This document shows, in pieces, positions 46,389-55,448 of a DNA stretch of 64,000 nt. The notes beneath the pieces were generated by a model, which was not told the origin of the DNA, made no database searches, and was given only the letters and a program-made list of their open reading frames with translations. How positions within the stretch are numbered: the first letter of the stretch is position 1; each line of letters opens with the position of its first letter. This stretch comes from Serratia nematodiphila DZ0503SBS1 (GTDB lineage Bacteria; Pseudomonadota; Gammaproteobacteria; Enterobacterales; Enterobacteriaceae), in assembly GCF_000738675.1 (NCBI RefSeq), contig NZ_JPUX01000001.1, positions 992,001 to 1,056,000 of the forward strand. The letters are read 5' to 3'. The position numbers and the translations under genes are program-made.

Positions 46389-47585
46389 ATGTCCGCTACA
46401 GCAGTTGGCCACGACTTTGCCACCCGGGCTATTCATTACGGCTACGATCCTCAGCGGTATCAGGGGGCACTGTCTCCGCCGGTGTTTATGAGCTCTACGT
46501 TTGCTTTTCCCACGGCGGAATACGGCGGCGCCTGCTTTGCCGGCACCGAGCCGGGGTACTTTTATTCGCGTATCGCCAACCCGACGTTAAACCTGCTCGA
46601 GCAACGCATCGCCAACCTGGAGGAAGGGGAAGCTGCGGTGGCGTTCGCTTCCGGTATGGGGGCGATCACCGCGTGTTGTTGGACGCTGCTCAGACCGGGT
46701 GATGAGCTGATTGTCGACGAAACCGTCTATGGTTGCACCTTCAGCTACTTTCATCATGGTCTGGCGCGCTTTGGCGTCAAGATAACCCACGTTGATCTGA
46801 CCCGGCCGGAGCGGTTGGCGGCGGCCATTGGACCGCGTACCCGCCTGGTGTATTGCGAAACGCCGGCCAATCCCAATATGCGTTTGATCGATATCGCCGC
46901 CGTGGCGGAGATCGCCCATCGGCATCATGCGCTGTTGCTGGTGGACAACACCTACTGTACGCCCTATCTGCAGCGGCCTTTGGCGCTAGGCGCCGATATC
47001 GTGGTGCACTCGGCGACCAAGTACCTCGGCGGGCACGGCGATCTCCTGGCCGGGATCGCGGTGACGCGTCAGGCGTTGGCCGAGGCGATCCGTCTGGAGG
47101 GGCTAAAGGACATGAATGGGGCGGTACTGTCGGCGCAGGATGCCGCGCTGGTGCTGCGTGGGATGAAAACTTTGCCGCTGCGCATGGATCGTCATTGCGA
47201 TAATGCGCAGCGCCTGGCGGAGATGCTGACGGAGCATCCGGCGGTCGAGCGGGTATATTACCCCGGCCTGGCGAACTTCCCTCAGCATGCGTTGGCGCAG
47301 CGGCAAATGGCGCGCCCCGGCGGCATGCTGGCGTTTGAGCTGCGGGGTGGCCTGTGTGCAGGCATTCGCTTCCTCAATGCGCTGCAGCTCATCTTGCGCG
47401 CGGTCAGCCTGGGCGATTGCGAAAGCCTGGCGCAACACCCGGCCAGCATGACGCACTCGGCCTACACGCCTGAAGAGCGGAAACGGCACCACATCAGCGA
47501 GGGGCTGGTGCGGCTGTCCGCCGGGCTGGAGGCGTTTGACGATCTGCAGGCGGATATCCTGCAGGCGCTGGCGCAGGCGCAATAA
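46389..47585 (+). CDS. megL: Methionine gamma-lyase
   Basis: This PLP enzyme splits L-methionine to methanethiol, 2-oxobutyrate and ammonia, and releases hydrogen sulfide from homocysteine or cysteine. The 398-residue protein aligns end to end with what I recall of Pseudomonas putida MGL. All diagnostic residues are at the same numbers: Tyr114, Cys116 (VYGCTF, the residue that separates MGL from cystathionine gamma-lyases), Lys211 carrying PLP (HSATKYLGG), and Lys240-Asp241 (GLKDMNGAV). Tyr59 and Arg61 (FYSRIANP) contact the neighbouring subunit's PLP. It is the third gene of the cassette and ends at a terminator. Confidence 0.93.
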   Translation: MSATAVGHDFATRAIHYGYDPQRYQGALSPPVFMSSTFAFPTAEYGGACFAGTEPGYFYSRIANPTLNLLEQRIANLEEGEAAVAFASGMGAITACCWTLLRPGDELIVDETVYGCTFSYFHHGLARFGVKITHVDLTRPERLAAAIGPRTRLVYCETPANPNMRLIDIAAVAEIAHRHHALLLVDNTYCTPYLQRPLALGADIVVHSATKYLGGHGDLLAGIAVTRQALAEAIRLEGLKDMNGAVLSAQDAALVLRGMKTLPLRMDRHCDNAQRLAEMLTEHPAVERVYYPGLANFPQHALAQRQMARPGGMLAFELRGGLCAGIRFLNALQLILRAVSLGDCESLAQHPASMTHSAYTPEERKRHHISEGLVRLSAGLEAFDDLQADILQALAQAQ

Positions 47586-47608
47586 AAAAACCCGCCGCAG
47601 CGGGTTTT
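47584..47608. terminator. Terminator between the lyase and the permease
   Basis: AAAACCCGC and GCGGGTTTT form a 9-bp stem around CGCA. The seven A on the left make it a strong terminator for the minus-strand permease transcript; on the + strand only four T follow, so it is weaker for the lyase. Confidence 0.85.
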
Positions 47609-47622
47609 AGCCGAAGCGAGCG

Positions 47623-49017
47623 TTACATCTGTTGCGTCGCTGTGGTCACCGGCGAACCGCCGCCTTTTTTGCGCACCCACAGCCAGTAAGCCGCGGTGAG
47701 GAACGCGATCCACACCAGCCCGACATACAGGGCGATGCGGCTCTCTTCGAAGTAGCCGAGCAGGCCGATGACGAACGCCATAAAGGCGGTCGCCAATGCC
47801 GGCGCCACCGGCCACCACGGCACCGGGAAACTCAACTGACGGGTTTCCTCCGGCGACAGCGTGCGGCGCATGACGATCTGCGACAGCAGGATCATCAGCC
47901 ACACCCAGACGGTGGCGAAGGTAGCGATTGAGGCGATGATCATGAAGACCTTCTCCGGGATCAGGTAGTTGAGCACCACCGCCAGCAGCAGGGCGACCGA
48001 CATCACCAGCACCGTCATCCACGGCACGCCGCTGGCGGTCAGCTTGGTGAAGCTGCGCGGCGCTTGGCCGTCCTGCGCCATGCCGTACATCATGCGGCCG
48101 GCGCCGAAGATGTCGCTGTTGATGGCCGAAATGGCCGCGGTGATCACCACCACGTTCAGCACGTTGGCGGCGGAGCTGATGCCGAGGTTGCTGAAGATCT
48201 CAACGAACGGGCTGCCGTTCTGGCCGATGCTGTTCCACGGATAGATCGCCATCAGCACCGTCAGCGTCAGCACATAAAACAGCAGGATGCGCACCGGCAC
48301 GGCGTTGATCGCCTTCGGCAGCACTTTGGCGGGGTCTTTCGCCTCGCTGGCGGTGATGCCGATGATCTCGATGCCGCCGAAGGCGAACATCACCACCGCT
48401 AATGACGCGACCACGCCGCCGATGCCGTTAGGCATAAAGCCGCCGTGCTGCCACAGGTTGCTGATGCCGGTGGCGTGCTGGGCTTGCCCGAAACCGAACA
48501 GCATTACCGCCGCGCCGCCGACGATCATCGCCACGATGGCGGCGACCTTGACCAGCGACAGCCAGAACTCCAGCTCGCCGAAAACCTTGACGCTGCACAG
48601 GTTGAGCGCGCCGATAAACAGGATGATGCTGAGCACCCAGACCCACTGGGCGACGTCCGGGAACCACAGCCCCATATAGATGCCGAAGGCAGTGACGTCC
48701 GCCAGGGCGACGATCACCATTTCAAAGGTGTAGGTCCAGCCGGTGAGGAACCCGGCCAGCGGGCCGAGATAGTGGCTGGCGTAGTGGCCGAACGAGCCGG
48801 AAACCGGCTGGTGCACCGCCATTTCGCCCAGCGCGCGCATCACCATGAATACCGCCGCGCCGCCCACCAGGTAGGCCAGTAGCACCGCCGGGCCGGCCAG
48901 CTGGATGGCGCCGGCGGAGCCGTAGAACAGGCCGGTGCCGATCGCCGAGCCGAGAGCCATGAAACGGATATGCCGCGCGTTTAGTCCGCGTCTGAGTTGT
49001 GTCGTTTCGTTACGCAT
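47623..49017 (-). CDS. Amino acid permease, ProY/HutT-like, probable histidine importer
   Basis: This 464-residue APC-family permease has twelve hydrophobic segments. The N terminus ([28 protein letters not shown]) and the [20 protein letters not shown] loop resemble E. coli ProY and Pseudomonas HutT closely. It lies 102 bases downstream of hutH on the same strand with no operator in between, so it is probably the last gene of the hut transcript and imports histidine; proline remains possible from sequence alone. I chose the ATG at 49017 (GGGAAG upstream) over one at 49095 that would add a cysteine-rich, non-family extension. Confidence 0.88.
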   Translation of the reverse strand: MRNETTQLRRGLNARHIRFMALGSAIGTGLFYGSAGAIQLAGPAVLLAYLVGGAAVFMVMRALGEMAVHQPVSGSFGHYASHYLGPLAGFLTGWTYTFEMVIVALADVTAFGIYMGLWFPDVAQWVWVLSIILFIGALNLCSVKVFGELEFWLSLVKVAAIVAMIVGGAAVMLFGFGQAQHATGISNLWQHGGFMPNGIGGVVASLAVVMFAFGGIEIIGITASEAKDPAKVLPKAINAVPVRILLFYVLTLTVLMAIYPWNSIGQNGSPFVEIFSNLGISSAANVLNVVVITAAISAINSDIFGAGRMMYGMAQDGQAPRSFTKLTASGVPWMTVLVMSVALLLAVVLNYLIPEKVFMIIASIATFATVWVWLMILLSQIVMRRTLSPEETRQLSFPVPWWPVAPALATAFMAFVIGLLGYFEESRIALYVGLVWIAFLTAAYWLWVRKKGGGSPVTTATQQM

Positions 49018-49061
49018 GTTGCTTCCCGTTAAGTGTTTGCCGAACAGGCACGCGCTGCCCG

Positions 49062-49084
49062 CGCCGGGTGGAACGCACCCGGCG
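49062..49084. other. Hairpin in the hutH-permease spacer
   Basis: CGCCGGGTG and CACCCGGCG form a perfect 9-bp stem with loop GAACG, midway between the hutH stop and the permease start. It lacks a T-run on the minus strand. It could set different mRNA stability for hutUH and the permease; that is inference. Confidence 0.5.
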
Positions 49085-49119
49085 GGGCAGAACAAACTGC
49101 GTGATTCAGTATGTGATGA

Positions 49120-50655
49120 TTATGCCTGGCTAGGCAGCAGCGCCGCAGGCAGCAGCGATGTCAGGTGACCGGCCGCCAAGAGTTGGCTGGCGGCTTCAAT
49201 GTCGGGGGCGAAGAAACGATCCTTGTCGTAGAAACTGACATGCTCGCGCAGCAGACGGCGCGCCTGCTCCAGACCTTCCGAGGTCTTCAGGCCGTTGCGG
49301 AAATCCAGGCCCTGGCAGGCGGCCAGCCACTCGACCGCCAGAATGCCGCGCACGTTGTCCGCCATGTTCCACAGGCGGCGGCCGGCGGCCGGCGCCATGG
49401 AAACGTGGTCCTCCTGGTTGGCGGAGGTCGGAATGCTGTCGACGCTTGATGGATGCGCCAGCGCTTTGTTTTCGCTGGCCAGCGCTGCGGCGGTGACCTG
49501 AGCGATCATGAAGCCGGAGTTCACACCGCCGTTCTCCACCAGGAACGGCGGCAGCTGCGACATGTGTTTGTCCATCATCAGCGAGATGCGGCGCTCGGAC
49601 AGCGAACCGATTTCGGCGAATGCCAGCGCCAGGTTATCGGCGGCCATCGCCACCGGTTCGGCGTGGAAGTTGCCGCCGGACAGCACGTCGCCCTGTTCGG
49701 CGAACACCAACGGGTTATCGGAGACGGCGTTGGCTTCGATCTCCAACACCTCGGCGGCCTGACGGATCTGCGTCAGGCAGGCGCCCATGACCTGCGGCTG
49801 GCAGCGCAGGGAGTAAGGATCCTGCACTTTTTCACAGTTGCGGTGCGAGTCGGAGACTTCGCTGCGCGCGCCGAGCAGGTGGCGGTAGGCGAGGGCGGCG
49901 TCGATCTGGCCGCGCTGGCCGCGCACCTCGTGGATACGCGCATCGAACGGGCTGCGGGAGCCCAGCGCGGCTTCCACCGTCAGGCTGCCCGCCACGGTCG
50001 CGGCCGCGAACAGATCTTCGGCATCGAACAGGCCGCGCAGCGCGAAGGCGGCGGAGACCTGAGTGCCGTTCAGCAATGCCAGGCCCTCTTTCGCCGCCAG
50101 CGTCAGCGGTTTCAGGCCGGCTTTGGCCAGCGCTTCGGTCGCCGGCAGCCATTGGCCCTGATGGCGTGCCTTACCTTCGCCCAGCAGCACCAGGCTCATG
50201 TGTGCCAGCGGCGCCAGGTCGCCGGAGGCGCCGACGGAGCCTTTCAGCGGAATATGCGGATAGACTTCGGCGTTGACCAGCGCGATCAGCGCCTGGATAA
50301 CTTCCAGGCGAATGCCGGAGAAGCCGCGCGACAGGCTGTTGATCTTCAGCACCATGATCAGGCGCACCAGATTGTCGTCGGTCGGCTCGCCCACGCCGGC
50401 GGCGTGTGACAGCACGATCGAGCGCTGCAGATTTTCCAAATCGTCGCGGGCGATGCGCGTCGAAGCCAGCAGGCCAAACCCGGTGTTGATGCCGTATGTG
50501 GTGCGGTTTTCTTCAACGATGCGCTCCACGCAGGCCACGCTCTGTTGGATAGGGCCGTAGGCGTTGTCGTCCAGCGTCAGCGTCACCGGATGTTGATAGA
50601 CGTCGCGTAGCTGAGCCAGCGTCAGTTTGCCCGGGCGAATAGTCAGCGCTTTCAT
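49120..50655 (-). CDS. hutH: HutH, histidine ammonia-lyase
   Basis: HutH deaminates L-histidine to urocanate, the first step of histidine degradation. The 511-residue protein carries the Ala143-Ser144-Gly145 triad ([15 protein letters not shown]) that cyclises autocatalytically into the MIO prosthetic group. The active-site tyrosine lies in [10 protein letters not shown] near residue 54, and [16 protein letters not shown] lies in the C-terminal half. Its ATG overlaps the hutU stop by four bases, so urocanase and the lyase are translationally coupled. Confidence 0.98.
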   Translation of the reverse strand: MKALTIRPGKLTLAQLRDVYQHPVTLTLDDNAYGPIQQSVACVERIVEENRTTYGINTGFGLLASTRIARDDLENLQRSIVLSHAAGVGEPTDDNLVRLIMVLKINSLSRGFSGIRLEVIQALIALVNAEVYPHIPLKGSVGASGDLAPLAHMSLVLLGEGKARHQGQWLPATEALAKAGLKPLTLAAKEGLALLNGTQVSAAFALRGLFDAEDLFAAATVAGSLTVEAALGSRSPFDARIHEVRGQRGQIDAALAYRHLLGARSEVSDSHRNCEKVQDPYSLRCQPQVMGACLTQIRQAAEVLEIEANAVSDNPLVFAEQGDVLSGGNFHAEPVAMAADNLALAFAEIGSLSERRISLMMDKHMSQLPPFLVENGGVNSGFMIAQVTAAALASENKALAHPSSVDSIPTSANQEDHVSMAPAAGRRLWNMADNVRGILAVEWLAACQGLDFRNGLKTSEGLEQARRLLREHVSFYDKDRFFAPDIEAASQLLAAGHLTSLLPAALLPSQA

Positions 50656-52343
50656 GCTTTTTCTCCTTGGGTCGCGGCAACCATCGGCAGGTTCAGGCCT
50701 TGCTCGCGGGCGCAGTCGATAGCGATATCGTAGCCGGCGTCGGCGTGACGCATGACCCCGGTAGCCGGGTCATTGTGCAGCACGCGGGCGATGCGCTCGG
50801 CGGCCTCATCGGTGCCGTCGCAGACGATCACCATGCCGGAGTGTTGGGAGAAGCCCATGCCGACGCCGCCGCCGTGGTGCAGGGAAACCCAGGTGGCGCC
50901 GCTGGCGGTGTTCAGCAGGGCGTTCAGCAGCGGCCAGTCGGAGACCGCATCTGAGCCGTCTTTCATCGCTTCGGTTTCACGGTTCGGGCTGGAAACGGAG
51001 CCGGAATCCAGGTGGTCGCGGCCGATGACGATCGGGGCGGACAGTTCGCCGCGGCGAACCATCTCGTTGAACGCCAGGCCCAGCTTGGCGCGCTGGCCGA
51101 GGCCAACCCAGCAGATGCGCGCCGGCAGGCCCTGGAAGCTGATGCGCTCGCGCGCCATGTCCAGCCAGCGGTGCAGGTGTTCGTCATCCGGGATCAGCTC
51201 TTTCACCATGGCGTCGGTTTTGTAGATGTCCTGCGGATCGCCGGACAGCGCCGCCCAGCGGAACGGCCCGATGCCGCGGCAGAACAGCGGACGGATGTAG
51301 GCCGGCACGAAGCCTGGGAAGTCGAAGGCGTTGTCGACGCCGGTTTCTTTCGCCATCTGGCGAATGTTGTTGCCGTAGTCGAAGGTCGGCACGCCCATCT
51401 GCTGGAACGCCAGCATGGCTTTGACGTGATCGGCCATCGACTGCTTGGCGGCGGCGACCACCTTGGCTGGCTCGGTCTGGGCGCGCTGGCGATACTCTTC
51501 CCAGCTCCAGCCCTTCGGCAGGTAGCCGTTCAGCGGATCGTGGGCGCTGGTCTGGTCGGTGACCATGTCCGGGCGCACGCCGCGGCGCACCAGCTCAGGC
51601 AGGATTTCCGCCGCGTTGCCGCACAGGGCGATGGAGATGGCTTTGCCTTCGGCGGTGTATTTTTTGATGCGGGCCAGCGCGTCGTCCAGATCTTTGGCCT
51701 GCTCATCGACGTAGCGGGTTTTCAGACGGAAATCGATGCGGCTCTGCTGACATTCGATGTTCAGCGAGCAGGCGCCCGCCAGCGTGGCGGCCAGTGGCTG
51801 CGCGCCACCCATGCCGCCCAGACCGGCGGTCAGCACCCAGCGCCCCTGCAGGCTGCCGTCGTAGTGCTGGCGGCCCGCTTCGACGAAGGTCTCATAGGTG
51901 CCCTGAACGATGCCCTGGCTGCCGATGTAGATCCAGCTGCCGGCGGTCATCTGGCCGTACATGGCCAGGCCTTTGGCGTCCAGTTCGTTGAAGTGTTCCC
52001 AGGTCGCCCAGTGCGGCACCAGGTTGGAGTTGGCGATCAGCACGCGCGGCGCGTTGCTGTGGGTTTTGAATACGCCGACCGGCTTGCCGGACTGCACCAG
52101 CAGGGTTTCGTCTTCTTCCAGCGTTTTCAGGGTTTCGACGATCTTGTCGTAACAATCCCAGTCGCGCGCGGCGCGGCCGATGCCGCCGTACACCACCAGC
52201 TCATGTGGGTTCTCCGCAACTTCAGGATCGAGGTTGTTCATCAGCATGCGTAACGGCGCTTCGGTCAGCCAGCTTTTTGCGTTTAATTGTGTGCCGCGTG
52301 GCGCGCGTACATCGACATTGCGAACTTTGTTATTTGTAGTCAC
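50652..52343 (-). CDS. hutU: HutU, urocanate hydratase
   Basis: Urocanase adds water to urocanate to give imidazolonepropionate, using NAD+ as an electrophile. I set the start at GTG 52343 ([17 protein letters not shown], 563 residues), which aligns with Pseudomonas HutU and follows GAGGA at a good distance; ATGs at 52448 and 52379 would add up to 35 unsupported residues, and the first lies within the operator and promoter. The NAD fold is [17 protein letters not shown] near residue 175, and the urocanase signature [16 protein letters not shown] lies near 400-416. It is the first gene of the hutU-hutH run. Confidence 0.97.
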   Translation of the reverse strand: MTTNNKVRNVDVRAPRGTQLNAKSWLTEAPLRMLMNNLDPEVAENPHELVVYGGIGRAARDWDCYDKIVETLKTLEEDETLLVQSGKPVGVFKTHSNAPRVLIANSNLVPHWATWEHFNELDAKGLAMYGQMTAGSWIYIGSQGIVQGTYETFVEAGRQHYDGSLQGRWVLTAGLGGMGGAQPLAATLAGACSLNIECQQSRIDFRLKTRYVDEQAKDLDDALARIKKYTAEGKAISIALCGNAAEILPELVRRGVRPDMVTDQTSAHDPLNGYLPKGWSWEEYRQRAQTEPAKVVAAAKQSMADHVKAMLAFQQMGVPTFDYGNNIRQMAKETGVDNAFDFPGFVPAYIRPLFCRGIGPFRWAALSGDPQDIYKTDAMVKELIPDDEHLHRWLDMARERISFQGLPARICWVGLGQRAKLGLAFNEMVRRGELSAPIVIGRDHLDSGSVSSPNRETEAMKDGSDAVSDWPLLNALLNTASGATWVSLHHGGGVGMGFSQHSGMVIVCDGTDEAAERIARVLHNDPATGVMRHADAGYDIAIDCAREQGLNLPMVAATQGEKA

Positions 52344-52685
52344 AGCAGTTTCCTCAAACAGTATCGGTGCAGATTCCATGCCGCGGTGGGGATGAGTACC
52401 ACGGCATAACAATGCGTAGGGCTTATTAACATATACTTGTATGTACAAGCATATGCAACACTGACCAGTTGCCGCTGAAAAGTGGCATAAGAAAAAGTTA
52501 TTTTCTTTTTATATCAGGTTGATATGCGATTTTTTGTTGCCGGTTTCATGTGCGAAAAGCCGGAGAAAAGTGAGCTGTTCGGCAAAAATGAATTAAAGTT
52601 GACTCATTTTTGGGCGGCTAGTCACAATATTTTTACAGACTGATTACAGTTGGCGGCGGAGGATAAACAAGCCCTATCACCGCGG
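52344..52685. other. hutU upstream region
   Basis: This gap between hutU and the MFS terminator holds no gene. It contains the hutU promoter and operator (separate entries) and a leader of about 80 bases. The 170 bases above the promoter are AT-rich, with TTTTT and AAAAA tracts near 52500-52600, and could bind CRP, NAC or nucleoid proteins, but I see no site matching a consensus well. Confidence 0.5.
52430..52458 (-). promoter_or_regulatory. hutU promoter with operator in the spacer
   Basis: On the minus strand, TTGCAT (52458-52453) and TATATG (52435-52430) are separated by exactly 17 bases. The 14-base dyad CTTGTATGTACAAG at 52436-52449 fills that spacer. The TGTA-N2-TACA core is the known recognition pattern of HutC, the GntR-family repressor relieved by urocanate. 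Repressor binding here should exclude RNA polymerase. Confidence 0.8.
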
Positions 52686-52711
52686 CAAGAAAGCCCGCCG
52701 TGGACGGGCTT
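52686..52711 (-). terminator. Terminator after the MFS transporter gene
   Basis: Read on the minus strand, AAGCCCG and CGGGCTT form a 7-bp stem with a 7-base loop, followed by TCTT. It starts eight bases after the MFS stop and separates that gene from hutU, so the two are transcribed separately. Confidence 0.65.
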
Positions 52712-52718
52712 GCCAGGC

Positions 52719-54059
52719 TCAGGCGGCCGGTTGCAGCATCGGCTTGCGGCTCATCTTGCACACCGTGGCGATGGCGGCGATCAGCGCCGGTACGCACAGG
52801 AACATCAGGATGCTCTGCACTTCCCACTGCATCGCCAGCAGTTGGGCGCCCATCATGGTGCCGGCGACGCCGCCGAAGCGGCCGATGCCCTGCATCCAGG
52901 CGATGCCGGTGGCGCGGCTGTGGGTCGGGTAGAAGGTGGCCGCCAGCGTTTGCAGCCCGGACTGCGCGCCGTTCATGGTGACGCCCATCAGGAAGATGAA
53001 GGCGCCCAGCAGCACGATCTGCTTGTCTTCGGTGGCCATCGCCACGATCAGCAGGGCGGTGACGACAAAGCCGCTCGAGACCACTTTGTGTGCATTCCAG
53101 CGGTCCATCAGCCAGCCGGCCACCAGGATGCCCAGCGTGCCGCCGAAGGTGAACAGCGAGGTGAGCATCGCCGACTGTTCCAGCTGATAGCCCAAGCCCT
53201 GCATCAGGATCGGCATCCAGCTCAGCAACACGTAGTAGATCACCAGCCCCATGAAGTAGGTCACCCACAGCATCAGCGTGCCGAGCAGGTAAGGGCGGCT
53301 GAACAGCAGCCCGACGCTGGTCTTGGCCTGCGTCAGCTTCTCTTCATACAGGTAGAAACGCGTCACGCCGTCGAGGCTCTGGCTGACGAAGCGTTGCGCG
53401 ATGCGTTTGATCTTCGCCGCATCCTGCCCGCGGTTGACCATATATTTGACCGATTCCGGCAGCAGCAGGATCAGCAACACCGTCAACGCCAGCGGCGCAA
53501 TGGCGCCGAGCAACAGCACGCTGTGCCAGCCGTAGCTCGGGATCAGCCACGATGAAATGGCGCCGCCGCCGGCCGCGCCCAGCGGAAAGCCGCAATACAT
53601 GGTATTGATCGCCAGCGAACGGCAGCGCTGCGGCGCGTATTCGGAGATCAGCGTGATAGCGTTGGGCATCGCCGCTCCCAGCCCGAGGCCGGTGAGGAAA
53701 CGCCACAGCGTCAGGCTATTGAGCGAGCCGGCGTAGGCGGTGGCCAGGCTTGACAGGCCGAAGAACAGGCAGGAAAACACCAGCACGCGCTTGCGGCCGA
53801 TGCGGTCGGAGATTGGCCCGGCGATCAGCGCGCCGAGCGACAGCCCCAGCAGCGCGGCGCTCAGCACCGGCCCCAGATCCTGTTTGACGATGCCCCAGTC
53901 TTTGGCGACCGAGGGGGCGATATAGCCCATGGCGGCGGTATCGAAACCGTCGATGGCGAGGATCAGGAATCCGAGAATGATCAGTGTCCAGTGAAACAGC
54001 GAAAACTTGCTGTCGTCGATGGCCTGTTGAATGTTTAACTCGCTGGTGGAATGAGTCAT
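52719..54059 (-). CDS. MFS transporter of the AAHS type, in the hut regulon
   Basis: This 446-residue transporter has twelve hydrophobic segments. DGFDTAAMGYIAPSVAKDWG in the first helix region is the aromatic acid:H+ symporter (AAHS) hallmark, and SDRIGRKRVL is the loop 2-3 signature. The start is the ATG at 54059, behind AGAGGG, and not the upstream ATG at 54143, which lies in the operator. It shares a TGTA-N2-TACA operator with hutU and sits directly upstream, so a substrate in the histidine pathway such as urocanate or imidazolepropionate is more likely than a benzoate-type acid. That specificity is inferred. Confidence 0.88.
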   Translation of the reverse strand: MTHSTSELNIQQAIDDSKFSLFHWTLIILGFLILAIDGFDTAAMGYIAPSVAKDWGIVKQDLGPVLSAALLGLSLGALIAGPISDRIGRKRVLVFSCLFFGLSSLATAYAGSLNSLTLWRFLTGLGLGAAMPNAITLISEYAPQRCRSLAINTMYCGFPLGAAGGGAISSWLIPSYGWHSVLLLGAIAPLALTVLLILLLPESVKYMVNRGQDAAKIKRIAQRFVSQSLDGVTRFYLYEEKLTQAKTSVGLLFSRPYLLGTLMLWVTYFMGLVIYYVLLSWMPILMQGLGYQLEQSAMLTSLFTFGGTLGILVAGWLMDRWNAHKVVSSGFVVTALLIVAMATEDKQIVLLGAFIFLMGVTMNGAQSGLQTLAATFYPTHSRATGIAWMQGIGRFGGVAGTMMGAQLLAMQWEVQSILMFLCVPALIAAIATVCKMSRKPMLQPAA

Positions 54060-54132
54060 GGCACCCTCTAAACGCAGATGTAGTCGTGATGAATAGTACG
54101 TGGCCGAAACTGATGCTCGGCTTGTGTTTGCT

Positions 54133-54167
54133 TGTATATACATCTGCGCGTCGGCGCTTTATGTCAA
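54133..54167 (-). promoter_or_regulatory. MFS promoter with second hut-type operator
   Basis: On the minus strand a perfect TTGACA lies at 54167-54162. The palindrome TGTATATACA at 54133-54142, within CTTGTATATACATC, lies 19 bases further on and overlaps any -10 element. The half-sites TGTA and TACA equal those of the hutU operator, so the same repressor should bind both. Confidence 0.7.
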
Positions 54168-54327
54168 ATATAATTATCTTATTTGTTAACTGCGTGTTGT
54201 TTTCTGTGGAGCAGGTTGCACCGCGGATGAAAGGCCTAAGACCGGTTAACAAATTAAATGAACGCCATTGGCGGTGAGATATGCTGGCGGCGGCGCGGAG
54301 GAAAAAATTTAATACAATTTTGGCCGT

Positions 54328-54356
54328 TTGGTCGCCGAGCCGGAATCTGCGATAAT
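54328..54356 (+). promoter_or_regulatory. Candidate queE promoter
   Basis: TTGGTC (54328-54333) and GATAAT (54351-54356) are 17 bases apart. Transcription would begin near 54363, leaving a leader of about 24 bases. I looked for a preQ1 riboswitch in the gap and found no room for one. Confidence 0.5.
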
Positions 54357-54386
54357 CGTTTTTTACTTTTCCAGATTGAGAAACCG

Positions 54387-55058
54387 ATGCAGTACCCGAT
54401 CAACGAGATGTTCCAAACCTTGCAAGGCGAAGGCTTTTTCACCGGCGTGCCGGCCATTTTCATCCGCCTGCAGGGCTGCCCGGTAGGGTGCAGCTGGTGC
54501 GACACCAAACATACCTGGGAAAAGGAAGCCCATCGGGAAGTAGACCTGCAACGGATCCTGGTCAAAACAGAAGAGAGCGACGCCTGGGGCAATGCCAGCG
54601 CCGAGCAGCTGCTGGCGGTGATGCGTCAGCAAGGCTACACCGCGCGTCATGTGGTGATCACCGGCGGCGAACCCTGCATCTACGATCTGGTGCCGCTGAC
54701 CGAGCTGTTCGAACAGCACGGCTACCGTTGCCAGATTGAGACCAGCGGCACCCACGAAATTCGCTGTTCCGCCAACACCTGGGTGACGGTTTCGCCCAAG
54801 GTGAATATGCGCGGCGGCATGAAGGTGTTGGATCAGGCGCTGCGGCGCGCCGACGAGGTGAAGCATCCGGTGGCGCGCGAGCGCGACATCGAGGCACTGG
54901 ATGCGCTGCTGGCGACGTTGCAGGATGACAAGGCGCGCATTATCGCACTGCAGCCGATCAGCCAGAAAGAAGAGGCGACCCGTCTGTGTATTGAAACCTG
55001 TATCGCGCGCAATTGGCGGCTGTCGATGCAGACCCACAAGTATCTGAACATCGCCTAA
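54387..55058 (+). CDS. queE: QueE, 7-carboxy-7-deazaguanine synthase
   Basis: QueE is a radical SAM enzyme that contracts carboxytetrahydropterin to 7-carboxy-7-deazaguanine in the queuosine and preQ0 pathway. The start at 54387 (MQYPINEMFQTLQGEGFF, 223 residues) equals E. coli; an ATG at 54258 would add 43 residues of non-family sequence. The cluster-binding cysteines lie in CPVGCSWC near residues 31-38, in the C-x3-C-x2-C spacing typical of QueE, and VITGGEPC is the SAM-binding motif. The convergent queD next door makes its substrate. Confidence 0.97.
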   Translation: MQYPINEMFQTLQGEGFFTGVPAIFIRLQGCPVGCSWCDTKHTWEKEAHREVDLQRILVKTEESDAWGNASAEQLLAVMRQQGYTARHVVITGGEPCIYDLVPLTELFEQHGYRCQIETSGTHEIRCSANTWVTVSPKVNMRGGMKVLDQALRRADEVKHPVARERDIEALDALLATLQDDKARIIALQPISQKEEATRLCIETCIARNWRLSMQTHKYLNIA

Positions 55059-55062
55059 AATC

Positions 55063-55090
55063 AGGGCGCCATTGCGGCGCCCTTTCTTTT
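55063..55090. terminator. Shared terminator between queE and queD
   Basis: AGGGCGCC and GGCGCCCT form an 8-bp stem around ATTGC, followed by TTTCTTTT for queE. On the minus strand the stem is followed by GATTTTAG, so it can also stop queD. Its right end overlaps the queD stop codon. Confidence 0.8.
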
Positions 55091-55448
55091 AACCTTTATA
55101 TACGCATCCCGCCGTACAGGTCTCTTTCACCATCACCGCCGTCAATTCCGGCAGCTGGGGCTTGAGCTGCTGCCAAATCCAGGCGGCGAGCACTTCGCTG
55201 GTGGGATTTTCCAATCCTGGAATATCGTTCAGATAATGGTGATCCAGCCGTTCCCAGATCGGGGAAAACACAGCCTTGAGCTCGGCGAAATCCATCACCC
55301 AACCGGTGTGGGGATCCACTTCACCGGTCACTTCCAGACGCACCATAAACGAATGCCCATGCAGACGGCCGCATTTATGGCCCTCCGGCACGTGCGGCAA
55401 GCGGTGTGCGGCTTCAAACTGAAAATCTTTAAACAGCGTGGTTGCCAT
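55089..55448 (-). CDS. queD: QueD, 6-carboxy-5,6,7,8-tetrahydropterin synthase
   Basis: QueD converts dihydroneopterin triphosphate to carboxytetrahydropterin, the substrate of QueE. The 119-residue T-fold protein keeps the zinc histidines His15 (FEAAHRL), His30 and His32 (CGRLHGHSF) and the catalytic Cys26. DFAELK and LDHHYLND follow in the usual order. It converges on queE with a shared terminator and is divergent from cysJ across a 436-base gap. Confidence 0.96.
   Translation of the reverse strand: MATTLFKDFQFEAAHRLPHVPEGHKCGRLHGHSFMVRLEVTGEVDPHTGWVMDFAELKAVFSPIWERLDHHYLNDIPGLENPTSEVLAAWIWQQLKPQLPELTAVMVKETCTAGCVYKG

Larger units (their letters stand above)
54060..54386. other. MFS-queE divergent gap
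   Basis: This 327-base gap has no gene. The left part carries the MFS promoter and hut operator; the right part carries a candidate queE promoter, both listed separately. Between them (about 54170-54300) I see AT-rich sequence without a recognisable site. Confidence 0.5.

Noticed and set aside
52344..52448. ATG start for HutU at 52448
   Set aside because: It lies inside the operator and promoter, and the added 35 residues do not match the family.
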